A model generated the notes under the pieces. The model saw only the letters and a list, made by a program, of their open reading frames with translations. It did no database searches and was not told where the DNA came from. Below are positions 48,827 through 57,489 of a stretch of DNA of 64,000 nucleotides, one piece after another; the first letter of the stretch is position 1, and the number at the start of each line of letters is the position of its first letter. This DNA comes from Geodermatophilus bullaregiensis (GTDB lineage Bacteria > Actinomycetota > Actinomycetes > Mycobacteriales > Geodermatophilaceae): assembly GCF_016907675.1 (NCBI RefSeq), contig NZ_JAFBCJ010000001.1, positions 3,410,001-3,474,000 of the forward strand, read 5' to 3'. The position numbers and the translations under genes were made by a program.

Positions 48827-49438
48827 GTGCACGGACACCATCGCTTCGCCGACCACCCCTTCGCCCGCATGGGCGCCGCCGGCTTCCGCGGCCGCGGCCC
48901 CGGCGGCCGTGGCCGCGGCGGCGACACCTCGCCGCCGGTGGACCGCGCCGAGGTGGCCGGCTGGTTCGCCGGCCGCCTGCCCGACGAGTGGTTCACCGGC
49001 CCGGTGGACCTGGTGGTCGACCGCGACGAGATCACCGTGGTCGGGCCGCTGGCCGAGCCCGACGCCGGCGAGGGCGACCCGGGCGCCGCGCGGGCCGGGC
49101 GGATCGCCCGCTTCCGCGAGGACACCCGCGAGCAGCGGATGGCGATCGCCGACGCCGCGCAGCAGCGCTACGGCCGCTCGGTGGCCTGGGGCGCCGCGTG
49201 CGGCGACGTCCGCGAGGTGTTCACCAACGCCTCGGTGCCGGTGATGACCCGCCTGCGCCAGGCCGAGCGGCTGGTGCTCGACACGCTGGTCGACGCCGGG
49301 GTGGCCCGCTCCCGCTCCGAGGCCCTGGTCTGGGCGGTCCGGCTGGTCGGGCAGCACGCGGACGCGTGGCTGACCGAGCTGCGCGACGCCATGTCGTCGG
49401 TGGAGGAGGTCCGGGCGCGCGGTCCGCGCCTCGACTGA
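48827..49438 (+). CDS. unknown protein with ribbon-helix-helix-like C-terminus
   Basis: 203 residues from GTG 48827, with GCAGGAG at 6 nt. The N-terminus is His/Gly/Arg-rich (MHGHHRFADHPFARMGAAGF and RGRGPGGRGRGG). The middle (about 40-110) is acidic and mixed alpha/beta. Residues about 140-190 read VPVMTRLRQAERLVLDTLVD then AGVARSRSEALVWAVRLV, matching the strand-helix-helix of RHH/CopG DNA-binding proteins with the RSRSEAL turn. It may therefore bind DNA, and GTAATCA repeats lie directly upstream. I do not recognise the whole protein as a named family. Confidence 0.75.
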   Translation: MHGHHRFADHPFARMGAAGFRGRGPGGRGRGGDTSPPVDRAEVAGWFAGRLPDEWFTGPVDLVVDRDEITVVGPLAEPDAGEGDPGAARAGRIARFREDTREQRMAIADAAQQRYGRSVAWGAACGDVREVFTNASVPVMTRLRQAERLVLDTLVDAGVARSRSEALVWAVRLVGQHADAWLTELRDAMSSVEEVRARGPRLD

Positions 49439-49458
49439 CGCTCTGCGAGGCTGCCGCG

Positions 49459-50115
49459 GTGAGCCTGGAACTCCTGCGGTCCACCTGCGGCGCGCTGTCG
49501 GCCACCGTCTCCGACCTGGCGCCGGAGGAGGCATGGCAGCCCAGCGGGTGCGCCGGCTGGGCCGTCCTCGACCTCACCCTGCACCTGGTCGACGACGCCC
49601 GCCGGGGTCTGGTCGCGCTGGCCACCCCGGCGGGCGGGCCGCCCACCACCGACGCCGTCGCCTACTGGCGGTCCTGGCAGCCGACCGCCGAGCAGGACGC
49701 CGACACCGCCTGGCGCACCCGGGTGCGGGCCAGCGCCACCACCGGGCTGCCCGAGCTGGCGCCCGTGTACGCCGAGCTCGTCGCGGCGGTGGGGGTGGCC
49801 GCCGGGCGGGCGCGGCCCGACGAGCTGCTGGGCACCCAGGGCTGGGTGCTGCGCCCCGACGACCTGCTGTCCACGCTCGCCGTCGAGGCCGCCGTCCACC
49901 ACCTCGACCTGGTGGCGCACCTGGACCGGCCCGGCCCGCCCGCCGAGGCGCTGGCCGAGGTGCGGCGGGTGCTCGAGGGCCTGTACGGCGGGCCGCTGCC
50001 GGCCGGGTGGGACGACGCGACCGCCGCCCGCCGCGGCACCGGCCGGGAGCCGTTGACCGACGCCGACCGGGCCGGGCTCGGCGAGGCCGCCGCCCGGTTC
50101 CCCCTGTTCGGCTGA
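49459..50115 (+). CDS. maleylpyruvate isomerase-type (MDMPI/DinB-like) protein
   Basis: 218 residues from GTG 49459. The helical-bundle fold has the MDMPI features: PSGCAGWAVLDLTLHLVDDA (W..VLDLTLHL.DD with the metal-type His) and the later VEAAVHHLDLVAHLDRP with paired His. Such proteins are mycothiol- or bacillithiol-dependent isomerases or transferases; mca in this window shows a mycothiol background. Substrate unknown. It starts 20 bp after the RHH-like gene on the same strand. Confidence 0.8.
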   Translation: MSLELLRSTCGALSATVSDLAPEEAWQPSGCAGWAVLDLTLHLVDDARRGLVALATPAGGPPTTDAVAYWRSWQPTAEQDADTAWRTRVRASATTGLPELAPVYAELVAAVGVAAGRARPDELLGTQGWVLRPDDLLSTLAVEAAVHHLDLVAHLDRPGPPAEALAEVRRVLEGLYGGPLPAGWDDATAARRGTGREPLTDADRAGLGEAAARFPLFG

Positions 50116-50145
50116 GCTGCCGCGACGAGCAGGGACACTGGGGTC

Positions 50146-51399
50146 GTGCCCCCTGCCCCCGCCGTCCCCGCCGCGACCGACGTGCTGGTGGTGGGAGCCG
50201 GTCCGGCCGGGTCCGCCGCGGCCGCCTGGGCGGCGCGCGCCGGGTACGACGTGCTGCTCGCCGACGCCGCCGTCTTCCCCCGCGACAAGGCGTGCGGCGA
50301 CGGGCTGACCCCCCGCGCGATCGCCGAGCTCGACCGGCTGGGCCTGGGGGAGTGGGCGCGTGCGCGGGCCCGCAACCGCGGTCTGCGCGCGGCCGGCTTC
50401 GGCCGGACGTGGGAGCTGCCCTGGCCCGGCGGGGAGTTCCCCGACCACGGCAGCGCCGTCCCGCGCACCGAGCTCGACGCCCGGATCCGCGAGGTGGCGA
50501 CGACCGACGGCGCCGTCCCGCTGGAGGGTGCCCGCGCCGTCGACGTCGAGCGCGACGGCGACCGGGTGACCGGCGTCGTCTTCGAGACCGCGGACGACGA
50601 GACGGTCACCGTCGGCTGCCGGCGGCTGGTCGTGGCCGACGGCGTCCGCTCGCCCCTGGGCCGGGTGCTCGGCCGCGAGTGGCACCGCGACACCGCCTAC
50701 GGCGTCGCCGCCCGCGGCTACGTGCGCTCCGGACGGGCGGACGACGAGTGGATCTCCTCCCACCTGGAGCTGCGCGGCGCCGAGGGCGAGCTGCTGTCCG
50801 GCTACGGCTGGGTGTTCCCGCTGGGCGCGGAGTCCGGGCAGGTCAACATCGGCGTCGGCACGCTGGCCACCGCCCGCCGTCCGGCCGGGGTGCAGCTCAA
50901 GGCCCTGATGGAGGTCTACGCCGACGCCCGCCGCGAGGACTGGCGGCTGTCCGGGCCCGTGGAGGCGCCGGCGTCGGCGCTGCTGCCGATGGGCGGGGCG
51001 GTCTCCGGCGTGGCCGGGCGCAACTGGGCGCTGGTCGGCGACGCGGCCGGCTGCGTCAACCCGCTCAACGGCGAGGGCATCGACTACGGCCTGGAGACCG
51101 GCCGCACCGTGGTCGACCTCCTCGGCGACGACGACTGGAGCGCCGCCTGGCCGGCGGAGCTGCGGCGGCACTACGGCGAGGCGTTCTCCATCGCCCGCCG
51201 GCTGGCCGGCCTGCTCACCGTCCCGCGCTTCCTGCCCGCGGCCGGCCCGGTCGGCATGCGCTCGCGCGCGCTGATGACCGTGGCCCTGCGGGTGATGGGC
51301 AACCTGGTGACCGACGCCGACCGCGACCTCGTCGCCCGCACCTGGCGCACCGCCGGGAGGCTGTCCAGCCGCGCGGACCCGCGACCGCCGTTCGCCTGA
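50146..51399 (+). CDS. geranylgeranyl reductase family flavoprotein (MenJ-like)
   Basis: 417 residues from GTG 50146. FAD-binding VLVVGAGPAGSAAAAWAARA, the family's PRDKACGDGLTPRA, and GDAAGCVNPLNGEGIDYGLE (second FAD motif) are all clear. Members saturate isoprenoid double bonds; in mycobacteria MenJ reduces one unit of the menaquinone side chain. With NDH-2 in this window, a menaquinone role is likely but not proven; archaeal-type lipid reduction is excluded by context only. A hairpin terminator follows, shared with hemolysin III. Confidence 0.9.
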   Translation: MPPAPAVPAATDVLVVGAGPAGSAAAAWAARAGYDVLLADAAVFPRDKACGDGLTPRAIAELDRLGLGEWARARARNRGLRAAGFGRTWELPWPGGEFPDHGSAVPRTELDARIREVATTDGAVPLEGARAVDVERDGDRVTGVVFETADDETVTVGCRRLVVADGVRSPLGRVLGREWHRDTAYGVAARGYVRSGRADDEWISSHLELRGAEGELLSGYGWVFPLGAESGQVNIGVGTLATARRPAGVQLKALMEVYADARREDWRLSGPVEAPASALLPMGGAVSGVAGRNWALVGDAAGCVNPLNGEGIDYGLETGRTVVDLLGDDDWSAAWPAELRRHYGEAFSIARRLAGLLTVPRFLPAAGPVGMRSRALMTVALRVMGNLVTDADRDLVARTWRTAGRLSSRADPRPPFA

Positions 51400-51404
51400 G
51401 CTGG

Positions 51405-51453
51405 CCCCCTCCAGGGCACCGCCCCGAGCGTGCGAGGGGTGGGGAGGAGGGGG
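51405..51453. terminator. hairpin between GGR and hemolysin III genes
   Basis: CCCCCTCC (51405-51412) pairs with GGAGGGGG (51446-51453), and an inner stem CCGCCCC/GGGGTGG (51419-51425/51436-51442, one G-U pair) lies within. Between convergent genes, so a bidirectional terminator. Confidence 0.6.
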
Positions 51454-51460
51454 TCCTCCA

Positions 51461-52279
51461 TCACAGGAACGGCGAGTTGTACATCGCGAAGTAGACGGCG
51501 ATGTAGTGGCAGACGGCGGCCACGACGGTCATGGCGTGGAAGACCTCGTGGTAGCCGAAGACACCGGGCACGGGGTTGGGCCTCTTCATCGCGTACGCGA
51601 TGCCGCCGAGGGTGTAGAGCACGCCGCCGACGGCCAGCAGCACCAGGGAGGTCACCCCGGCGATGTGCAGGATGTCGGTGAGGATGAAGACCGCCACCCA
51701 GCCCAGCCCGACGTAGAGCGGGACGCCGACCCAGCGCGGCGCCGTCGGCCAGCTGAGCTTGAGGCAGACGCCCGCCAGCGCGCCCGCCCACACCCCGCCG
51801 AGGACCCAGTAGCCGGTCGGCTCGTCGACGGCGAGCAGGGCGAAGGGCGTGTACGTGCCCGCGATGAACAAGAAGATCATCGAGTGGTCGAGCCGTTTCA
51901 TGATCTTCCAGCCGCGCGGTGACCAGCGGCGGCGGTGGTACAGGGCGCTGATCCCGAACAGCCCGCAGATCGTGGCGCAGTAGACCGCGACGGAGAACCC
52001 GGACCGGGCGCCGAGCACGGCGGCCAGCGGGATCAGGACGGCGCCGGCGACGACGGCGCCGCAGAAGGCGAACAGGTGCAGCCACCCGCGCATCCGCGGG
52101 CGGGTGTCGGGGTGCTCCCAGTCGGAGTCGGCGAAGTCCTCGGCGACCCAGGTCCGCTCGACCTGCTGGCCCTCCTCGAGGACCGTGGCGACGGCAGGCC
52201 CGCGGGTGGCCTCGAGCTCGGCCCCGTCGTCGGCCTGCACCCGGACCGGCTCGCGGTCGTCGGGGGCGGCAGCGCTCAT
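51461..52279 (-). CDS. hemolysin III / PAQR-family membrane protein
   Basis: 272 residues, ATG at 52279. After a polar N-terminus of about 65 residues there are seven membrane helices with PAQR marks: LFGISALYHRRRWSPRGWKI, MKRLDHSMIFLFIAGTYTPF and, near the end, HEVFHAMTVVAAVCHYIAV (conserved His/Ser/Asp for metal). Bacterial members may be zinc-dependent lipid hydrolases; haemolytic activity should not be assumed. The divergent neighbour is a short-chain Z-prenyl synthase, the same pair as Rv1085c/Rv1086 in M. tuberculosis (recalled). Confidence 0.93.
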   Translation of the reverse strand: MSAAAPDDREPVRVQADDGAELEATRGPAVATVLEEGQQVERTWVAEDFADSDWEHPDTRPRMRGWLHLFAFCGAVVAGAVLIPLAAVLGARSGFSVAVYCATICGLFGISALYHRRRWSPRGWKIMKRLDHSMIFLFIAGTYTPFALLAVDEPTGYWVLGGVWAGALAGVCLKLSWPTAPRWVGVPLYVGLGWVAVFILTDILHIAGVTSLVLLAVGGVLYTLGGIAYAMKRPNPVPGVFGYHEVFHAMTVVAAVCHYIAVYFAMYNSPFL

Positions 52280-52401
52280 GGACCGAGGTTACGGAGCCGG
52301 GGGTGGCGGTGCACCGGCAGCGACCTGTGAGGTCCCCGGCACCTCCCCGGCTCGGCAGCACGCCGCGCCGGGACGGCTGCGGAACGTGAACGCCCGGGGC
52401 C

Positions 52402-52407
52402 TACTGT
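52402..52407 (+). promoter_or_regulatory. -10 box of the Z-prenyl synthase gene, leaderless-type
   Basis: TACTGT fits TANNNT and ends 7 nt before the GTG at 52415, with no ribosome binding site. This favours 52415 over the in-frame GTG at 52406, which lies within the box. Confidence 0.55.
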
Positions 52408-52414
52408 GTGCCCC

Positions 52415-53194
52415 GTGGGGACGCGTCAGTGGGTCCGCGACGTCCTGACCCAGCTCTACGAACGCCGGCTGGCGCGGCAGCTGGTCGGCGCCGACGTCCC
52501 CCGCCACGTCGGCGCGATCATCGACGGCAACCGGCGCTGGGCCCGGGCCACCGGCCTGCTCGACCCCAACGCCGGGCACCGCCGCGGCGCCGACCGGATC
52601 GCCTCCTTCCTCGGCTGGTGCGACGAGGCCGGCGTCGAGGTGGTCACGCTCTTCCTGCTCTCGACGGACAACCTGTCGCGGCCCGAGCCGGAGCTGACCC
52701 CGCTGCTGCGGATCATCGAGGGCGTCGTCGAGGACCTCTCCGCCCCCGACCGCCGCTGGCAGCTGCACCCGGTCGGCGCGCTGGGGTTGCTGCCGGCCGA
52801 GACGGTCACCGTGCTCAAGGAGGCCGAGGAGGTCACCCGCGACCGGCCGGGGGCCACGGTCAACCTCGCCGTCGGCTACGGCGGACGGCGGGAGATCGCC
52901 GACGCCGTCCGGTCGCTGCTGGCCGAGCACGCCAGCCGGGGGACGACGCTCGACGAGCTGATCGGCGTCCTCGACGTCGAGCACATCGCCGAGCACCTCT
53001 ACACCCGCGGCCAGCCCGACCCCGACCTGGTCATCCGCACCAGCGGCGAGCAGCGGCTGTCGGGCTTCCTGCTCTGGCAGACCGCGCACTCGGAGTTCTA
53101 CTTCACCGACGTGTACTGGCCCGACTTCCGCCGGGTGGACTTCCTGCGCGCGCTGCGGGCCTACGCCGCACGGCACCGTCGCTTCGGCGGCTGA
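52415..53194 (+). CDS. cis-prenyltransferase (short-chain Z-isoprenyl diphosphate synthase type)
   Basis: 259 residues from GTG 52415. The UppS fold shows HVGAIIDGNRRWARATGL (Mg-binding Asp, substrate Arg), LFLLSTDNLSRPEPEL, VNLAVGYGGRREIADAV and DLVIRTSGEQRLSGFLLWQ with SEFYFTDVYWPDF. It condenses isopentenyl diphosphate with cis geometry. Context next to hemolysin III matches Rv1086, a Z-farnesyl diphosphate synthase, so a short-chain product is more likely than decaprenyl diphosphate; sequence alone does not prove chain length. The next gene starts 13 bp downstream. Confidence 0.9.
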   Translation: MGTRQWVRDVLTQLYERRLARQLVGADVPRHVGAIIDGNRRWARATGLLDPNAGHRRGADRIASFLGWCDEAGVEVVTLFLLSTDNLSRPEPELTPLLRIIEGVVEDLSAPDRRWQLHPVGALGLLPAETVTVLKEAEEVTRDRPGATVNLAVGYGGRREIADAVRSLLAEHASRGTTLDELIGVLDVEHIAEHLYTRGQPDPDLVIRTSGEQRLSGFLLWQTAHSEFYFTDVYWPDFRRVDFLRALRAYAARHRRFGG

Positions 53195-53207
53195 GAGACT
53201 GGCCGCC

Positions 53208-54437
53208 ATGACACCTGGCGCGGCGGCCGGCGCGGTCGACGTCCCCCTCGAGTACGTCCGGCTGGGGCTGCGCTTCGACCGCCTGGAGGCCGGTTTCGTC
53301 GACGCCTACACCGGTGACCCGCGGATCCGCGCGCAGGTCGAGGACGAGCCGGCGCCCACGCCGCAGGGGCTGCGCGACCGGGCCCGGGCGCTGCTGCGCG
53401 AGCTCGACGCCGCGGGGCTGCCCGACGACCGGGCCGACTTCCTCCGCGGCCAGCTCACCGGTCTGGAGTGCAGCGCGCGGAAGATGAGCGGCGAGCCGGT
53501 CGGCTTCCTCGACGAGGTGCGCAGCTACTTCCAGGTCGACCTCACCCTGGGCGACCCGGCCGCCTACGCCGCCGCGCACGCCGAGCTGGGCACGCTGCTG
53601 CCCGGCGAGGGGACGCTGGCGCAGCGGTACGCCGCGCACCGCCGCCGCGAGGAGTGCCCGCCGCAGCGGCTGGGCGAGGCGGTGGACACGCTGTCCAGCG
53701 CCCTGCGCGACCGGGTCCGCGGCCGCTACGGCCTGCCCGAGGTCGAGACGGTGCGCTACGAGGTGGTCACCGACAGGCCGTGGTCGGGCTTCAACTACTA
53801 CGAGGGCGACTACCGCTCGCGGGTCGCGATCAACGCCGACCTGCCGCACCGGCTCAGCCAGCTCGCCCACCTGGTGGCGCACGAGTCCTACCCGGGGCAC
53901 CACACCGAGCACTGCCGCAAGGAGCGCGGGCTGGTCGAGCGGGTCGGGCACCTGGAGCACACCGTCTTCCTGGTGAACACCCCCGAGTGCCTGATGGCCG
54001 AGGGGCTGGCCGACCTCGGCGTCGACGCCGCGGTCGGGCCCGGCTGGGGGCCGTGGGCGGCCGAGGTGCTCGGTGACCTCGGGCTGGGCTTCGACGGCCA
54101 CCTCGCCGAGCGGATCGCCGCGGCCGCCGCGCCGCTGAACCGGGTGCGCCAGGACGCCGCCGTCCTGCTGCACGACCGCGGCGCCGACGCCGACGAGGTG
54201 ACCGCCTACCTGCAGCGCTGGTCCCTGGTCAGCGCCGAGCGGGCCCGCCAGCAGCTGCGCTTCCTCACCCACCCGCTGTGGCGCGCCTACATCACCACCT
54301 ACGTCGAGGGCTACGACCTGCTCGCCCGCTGGCTGGACGCCCGCCCGGCCGGGCAGGACGTCGCCGACCGCTTCGTCCGGCTGCTCGACGAGCCGCTGAC
54401 CCCGGCGGTCGTCACCGCCGAGCTGCCGGCCGCCTGA
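53208..54437 (+). CDS. DUF885 family zinc-peptidase-like protein
   Basis: 409 residues from ATG 53208. The motif VAHESYPGHHTEHC (about residue 222) is the HExxxxH-type zinc site of DUF885, with a later acidic NTPECLMAEGLADLG that supplies the Glu ligand. The N-terminus has no signal peptide, so it is probably cytosolic. Family members resemble carboxypeptidase or aminopeptidase folds; activity is largely uncharacterised. It lies 13 bp after the prenyl synthase and is likely cotranscribed. Confidence 0.87.
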   Translation: MTPGAAAGAVDVPLEYVRLGLRFDRLEAGFVDAYTGDPRIRAQVEDEPAPTPQGLRDRARALLRELDAAGLPDDRADFLRGQLTGLECSARKMSGEPVGFLDEVRSYFQVDLTLGDPAAYAAAHAELGTLLPGEGTLAQRYAAHRRREECPPQRLGEAVDTLSSALRDRVRGRYGLPEVETVRYEVVTDRPWSGFNYYEGDYRSRVAINADLPHRLSQLAHLVAHESYPGHHTEHCRKERGLVERVGHLEHTVFLVNTPECLMAEGLADLGVDAAVGPGWGPWAAEVLGDLGLGFDGHLAERIAAAAAPLNRVRQDAAVLLHDRGADADEVTAYLQRWSLVSAERARQQLRFLTHPLWRAYITTYVEGYDLLARWLDARPAGQDVADRFVRLLDEPLTPAVVTAELPAA

Positions 54438-54440
54438 GCC

Positions 54441-54824
54441 GTGTCCCGCCGCGACCCGCAGGAGGCCCGCGCCCTCGGGCTGTGGACGGCGGGCTGCCTG
54501 TTCGTCCTGCTGCTCGCCGGGCTGCTGTGGGTCGGCGACCTGGCGCTGCAGTGGCCGGTGCTGCTGGTGCCCGTGCTCTGGGCGCTGGTCGCGCTGCGCC
54601 CGCGCCGGGGCCCGGCCCGGGACCGGTCGCGCAGCCGCCGCGACCGCCGTCCCGAGGGCCCCGACCGGCTCGACGGCTGGCCGCCCCGCGACGACTGGCC
54701 GCGCGACGACTGGCCGCCGCGGGACGTGCCGCCGTCCCGCGAGGTGCCGCCGACCCGCGAGATGCCGGCCTCCTGGCAGCAGCCGTGGCCGCCCGACGTC
54801 CCGGGGCGCGGCCGGCACGGGTGA
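54441..54824 (+). CDS. small membrane protein with Pro/Arg-rich tail
   Basis: 127 residues from GTG 54441, 3 bp after the DUF885 stop. Two membrane helices (about 14-33 and 37-52) are followed by a basic linker and a tail of degenerate repeats such as DDWPRDDWPPRD and PPSREVPPTRE. No family recognised. Repeats in the tail suggest a protein-binding or disordered region facing the cytosol. Probably the last gene of the prenyl-synthase operon. Confidence 0.75.
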   Translation: MSRRDPQEARALGLWTAGCLFVLLLAGLLWVGDLALQWPVLLVPVLWALVALRPRRGPARDRSRSRRDRRPEGPDRLDGWPPRDDWPRDDWPPRDVPPSREVPPTREMPASWQQPWPPDVPGRGRHG

Positions 54825-54844
54825 CCCCGTTCCGTGGGACGGCT

Positions 54845-54880
54845 GGGGCGGGTGTGTGCCCCGGAGGGGGGACACGCCCC
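54845..54880 (+). terminator. hairpin after the small membrane protein gene
   Basis: GGGGC/GCCCC (54845-54849/54876-54880) extended by TGT/ACA and closed by CCCC/GGGG, with a 2-nt bulge, starts 20 bp after the stop. Likely terminator before the phoH promoter. Confidence 0.5.
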
Positions 54881-54912
54881 CTCGTCGTCATGCTCCTGTC
54901 ACCTGCCGGCTC

Positions 54913-55074
54913 TAGCGTCCGGGGTGGACGACGGGCCCGCCCCGCCGTCCACGGGAGGCCCGGTTGGTGCTGACGACACCGTCGACCAGGGGGCCGGTGC
55001 CCGGTCCCTGTGCCGGGGCCCCGGTCCCCCTCGAGCCGGGGCGCGCCATCACCGCGCCCCACGGGAGATGCCTC
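54913..55074 (+). promoter_or_regulatory. promoter and structured 5' leader of phoH
   Basis: A -10-like TAGCGT at 54913-54918 is followed at once by a hairpin, GTGGACGACGGG/CCCGCCGTCCAC (54924-54935/54941-54952, one mismatch), and a second GC-rich stem around 54994-55025. The leader would be about 150 nt, long for this genome where leaderless starts are common. It matches no riboswitch class I know. Confidence 0.45.
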
Positions 55075-56370
55075 GTGACCGCTCGTCGCACGCACGTCCT
55101 CGACACCTCCGTCCTGCTGTCCGACCCGGGTGCCCTGCTGCGCTTCGGGAGCGCCGACGTGGTGCTCCCGCTCGTGGTGATCGGGGAGCTCGAGGACAAG
55201 CGGCACCACCCGGAGCTGGGCTGGTTCGCGCGGCAGGCGCTGCGCATCCTCGACGAGCTGCGGGTCACGCACGGCCGGCTCGACGCGCCGGTGCCGATCG
55301 GCGAGGACGGCGGCACCCTGCACGTGGAGCTCAACCACAGCGACCCGTCGGTGCTGCCGGCCGGCTTCCGCGCCGACAGCAACGACAGCCGGATCATGGT
55401 CGTGGCGCTCAACCTGCGCGCCGAGGGCCGTGACGTCTGCCTGGTCACCAAGGACGTGCCGCTGCGGGTCAAGGCGGCCGCCGTCGGCCTGGAGACCGAC
55501 GAGTACCGGGTGCACGACGCCGTCGACGCCGGCTGGACCGGGATGGCCGAGGTGTCGGTCGAGGACGCCGAGCTCGACGACCTCTACGACGGCGGGGAGG
55601 CGCACGTGCCGGCCGCGGCGGAGCTGCCCGCGCACACCGGGCTGGTGCTGCTGTCCTCGCGCGGGTCGGCGCTGGGCCGGGTCATGCCGGACAAGCAGGT
55701 GCGGCTGGTCCGCGGCGACCGCGAGGCGTTCGGGCTGCACGGGCGCTCGGCCGAGCAGCGGATCGCCCTCGACCTGCTGCTCGATCCCGAGATCGGCATC
55801 GTCTCGCTCGGCGGGCGGGCCGGGACCGGGAAGTCCGCGCTGGCGCTGTGCGCAGGGCTGGAGTCGGTGATGGAGCGGCGGGCGCACGCGAAGGTCGTCG
55901 TCTTCCGGCCGCTGTACGCCGTCGGCGGGCAGGAGCTCGGGTACCTGCCGGGCAGCGAGGGCGAGAAGATGTCGCCCTGGGCGCAGGCGGTGTACGACAC
56001 GCTCGGCGCGCTGGTGTCGAGGCACGTGCTGGAGGAGATCGCCTCGCGCGACCTCATCGAGGTGCTGCCGCTGACGCACATCCGGGGCCGCTCGCTGCAC
56101 GACTCGTTCGTGATCGTCGACGAGGCGCAGTCGCTCGAGCGCGGCGTGCTGCTGACCGTGCTGTCGCGGCTGGGCTCGGGCTCGCGGGTGGTGCTCACCC
56201 ACGACGTCGCCCAGCGGGACAACCTGCGCGTGGGCCGGCACGACGGCATCGCGGCGGTGGTCGAGCAGCTGAAGGGGCACCCGCTGTTCGCGCACGTCAC
56301 GCTGACCCGCTCGGAGCGCTCGCCGATCGCCGCCCTGGTCACCGAGATGCTGGAGGACCTCCCGCTCTGA
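55075..56370 (+). CDS. PIN domain-PhoH ATPase fusion (PhoH2 type)
   Basis: 431 residues from GTG 55075, with GGGAGA about 7 nt upstream. The N-terminal PIN RNase domain (about 1-140) has acidic residues in [21 protein letters not shown], and ADSNDSRIM. The PhoH helicase-like ATPase follows, with Walker [13 protein letters not shown], Walker [11 protein letters not shown] and the [10 protein letters not shown] motif. PhoH2 proteins couple RNA unwinding and cleavage. The mycobacterial phoH2 (Rv1095, recalled) is further downstream of the same conserved block. The stop is followed by palindromic element B. Confidence 0.93.
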   Translation: MTARRTHVLDTSVLLSDPGALLRFGSADVVLPLVVIGELEDKRHHPELGWFARQALRILDELRVTHGRLDAPVPIGEDGGTLHVELNHSDPSVLPAGFRADSNDSRIMVVALNLRAEGRDVCLVTKDVPLRVKAAAVGLETDEYRVHDAVDAGWTGMAEVSVEDAELDDLYDGGEAHVPAAAELPAHTGLVLLSSRGSALGRVMPDKQVRLVRGDREAFGLHGRSAEQRIALDLLLDPEIGIVSLGGRAGTGKSALALCAGLESVMERRAHAKVVVFRPLYAVGGQELGYLPGSEGEKMSPWAQAVYDTLGALVSRHVLEEIASRDLIEVLPLTHIRGRSLHDSFVIVDEAQSLERGVLLTVLSRLGSGSRVVLTHDVAQRDNLRVGRHDGIAAVVEQLKGHPLFAHVTLTRSERSPIAALVTEMLEDLPL

Positions 56371-56395
56371 CGCCCGGCGCGGCCCCGCCCGAGCT

Positions 56396-56463
56396 CTCCT
56401 GGGGTGTTGCTCGATCCACTGGGGTCCTGCAGCACTCCCGAAGGTCGAGGAACACCCCAGGAG
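56396..56463. repeat. palindromic repeat element B (convergent phoH / DUF559 gap)
   Basis: Arms 56396-56414 and 56445-56463 match at 18 of 19 positions (CTCCTGGGGTGTTGCTCGA against the complement of the right arm), loop 30 nt. The segment 56398-56440 is repeated in inverted orientation at 57491-57533 with 36 of 43 identities. It also serves as a likely bidirectional terminator. Confidence 0.75.
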
Positions 56464-56467
56464 TGGC

Positions 56468-57385
56468 TCATCCGCCGCGGCTGAGCGCTCGCCGGACGCG
56501 GGCGCCGAGCCGGGTGAGGGAGTCGAGGTCGGCCCAGGTCCAGCGGACGACGCCCCAGCCCTCGTCCCGGATCGCGTCCTCGCGCCGCTTCTCCTCGAAG
56601 ACGGCGTCACCGGGTAGCTGCCCCGGCCGCAGCAGCCGGCCGTACTTGACGCGTCCGTCGAACTCACCGACGACCCGGCGGTCCTCCCAGGCGAAGTCGG
56701 TCCGGCCGAGCAGCACCCCGTCCAGCGTCCGCACGCGGAACTGCAGGTCGCTCGGCACCAGACCCAGCCGGTGCAGGGCCACCCGGCTCCGGCTCTCGCC
56801 CACGCTCTCGCTCCGGCCGTCGGCGAAGGACACGGCCCGGCTCGCGGACCGGACCCCTGGCCGACCGGCGCAGCGGCCCAGCGCCTCGCTCAGTGACGGT
56901 CCGGTGCACAGGCCGGTGTGCAGGGCCGCGTCCAGGACGACGACGGCGCGGTCGAACGGGAGCGTGCGGGCGAGGTCGACGGCGGTCCGCGCAGGACTGG
57001 TGACGAGGACACCGCCGACCTCGACCACCTCGTCGTCGCCCAGGCTCCCGACGTGGACGACGAGGGCACGGCTGGCGTCGTTCCAGGACGGCGGCCGGCG
57101 GGTGACGTGGACCCGGTCCAGCCGCACGCCCCACAGCGGGAGGCCGAACAGCACCGCCGCCGACTGGTGACTGACCACGGCCGGTCGACGCAGGCCGCCG
57201 AGCGCAGCCCTGACCAGCAGCCGGTGCCGCGCGGCTGCGCCGTCGGGAGGGGCTCCGTCGAGGTACGCGCCGCGACGCAGGCGGACCCAGTCCTGGCGCC
57301 GGGTCAGGCGCCCGATCTCGTCGTCGGAGAAGCCCTGGTCGAGGGCGTCGCGGCGGAGGACCACGCGGGGTGGGGCATCGCTCAC
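56468..57385 (-). CDS. AbiEi-like wHTH plus DUF559 (Vsr-fold) endonuclease-like protein
   Basis: 305 residues from GTG 57385; no ribosome binding site seen. The N-terminus (about 10-100: DALDQGFSDDEIGRLTRRQD, VRLRRGAYLDG, VVSHQSAAVLFGLPLWG) matches the winged-helix part of AbiEi-type antitoxins. The C-terminus (about 205-305) is a DUF559/Vsr-like domain with GRTDFAWEDRRVVGEFDG, a following Lys, KRREDAIRDEGWGVVRWTW: candidate PD-(D/E)xK residues D, E and K are kept. Such fusions are common in actinobacteria without a fixed AbiEii toxin, and none is here. Bracketed by inverted repeats, so possibly a mobile or defence-type single gene; function unknown. Confidence 0.8.
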   Translation of the reverse strand: MSDAPPRVVLRRDALDQGFSDDEIGRLTRRQDWVRLRRGAYLDGAPPDGAAARHRLLVRAALGGLRRPAVVSHQSAAVLFGLPLWGVRLDRVHVTRRPPSWNDASRALVVHVGSLGDDEVVEVGGVLVTSPARTAVDLARTLPFDRAVVVLDAALHTGLCTGPSLSEALGRCAGRPGVRSASRAVSFADGRSESVGESRSRVALHRLGLVPSDLQFRVRTLDGVLLGRTDFAWEDRRVVGEFDGRVKYGRLLRPGQLPGDAVFEEKRREDAIRDEGWGVVRWTWADLDSLTRLGARVRRALSRGG

Positions 57386-57489
57386 GCGGGGGACCGTCGC
57401 GCGCCGGGCAGCTCGTCGGGCCGGCGCTGGCGGGGTCGTGGACAGCGCCCTGCCTGTGGACGACCCGGTCCTGGAGCCGACTGCGACCT

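Noticed and set aside
56468..57385. Complete AbiE toxin-antitoxin system
   Set aside because: No AbiEii nucleotidyltransferase toxin lies next to the gene, and the C-terminus is DUF559 rather than the AbiEi C-terminal domain.
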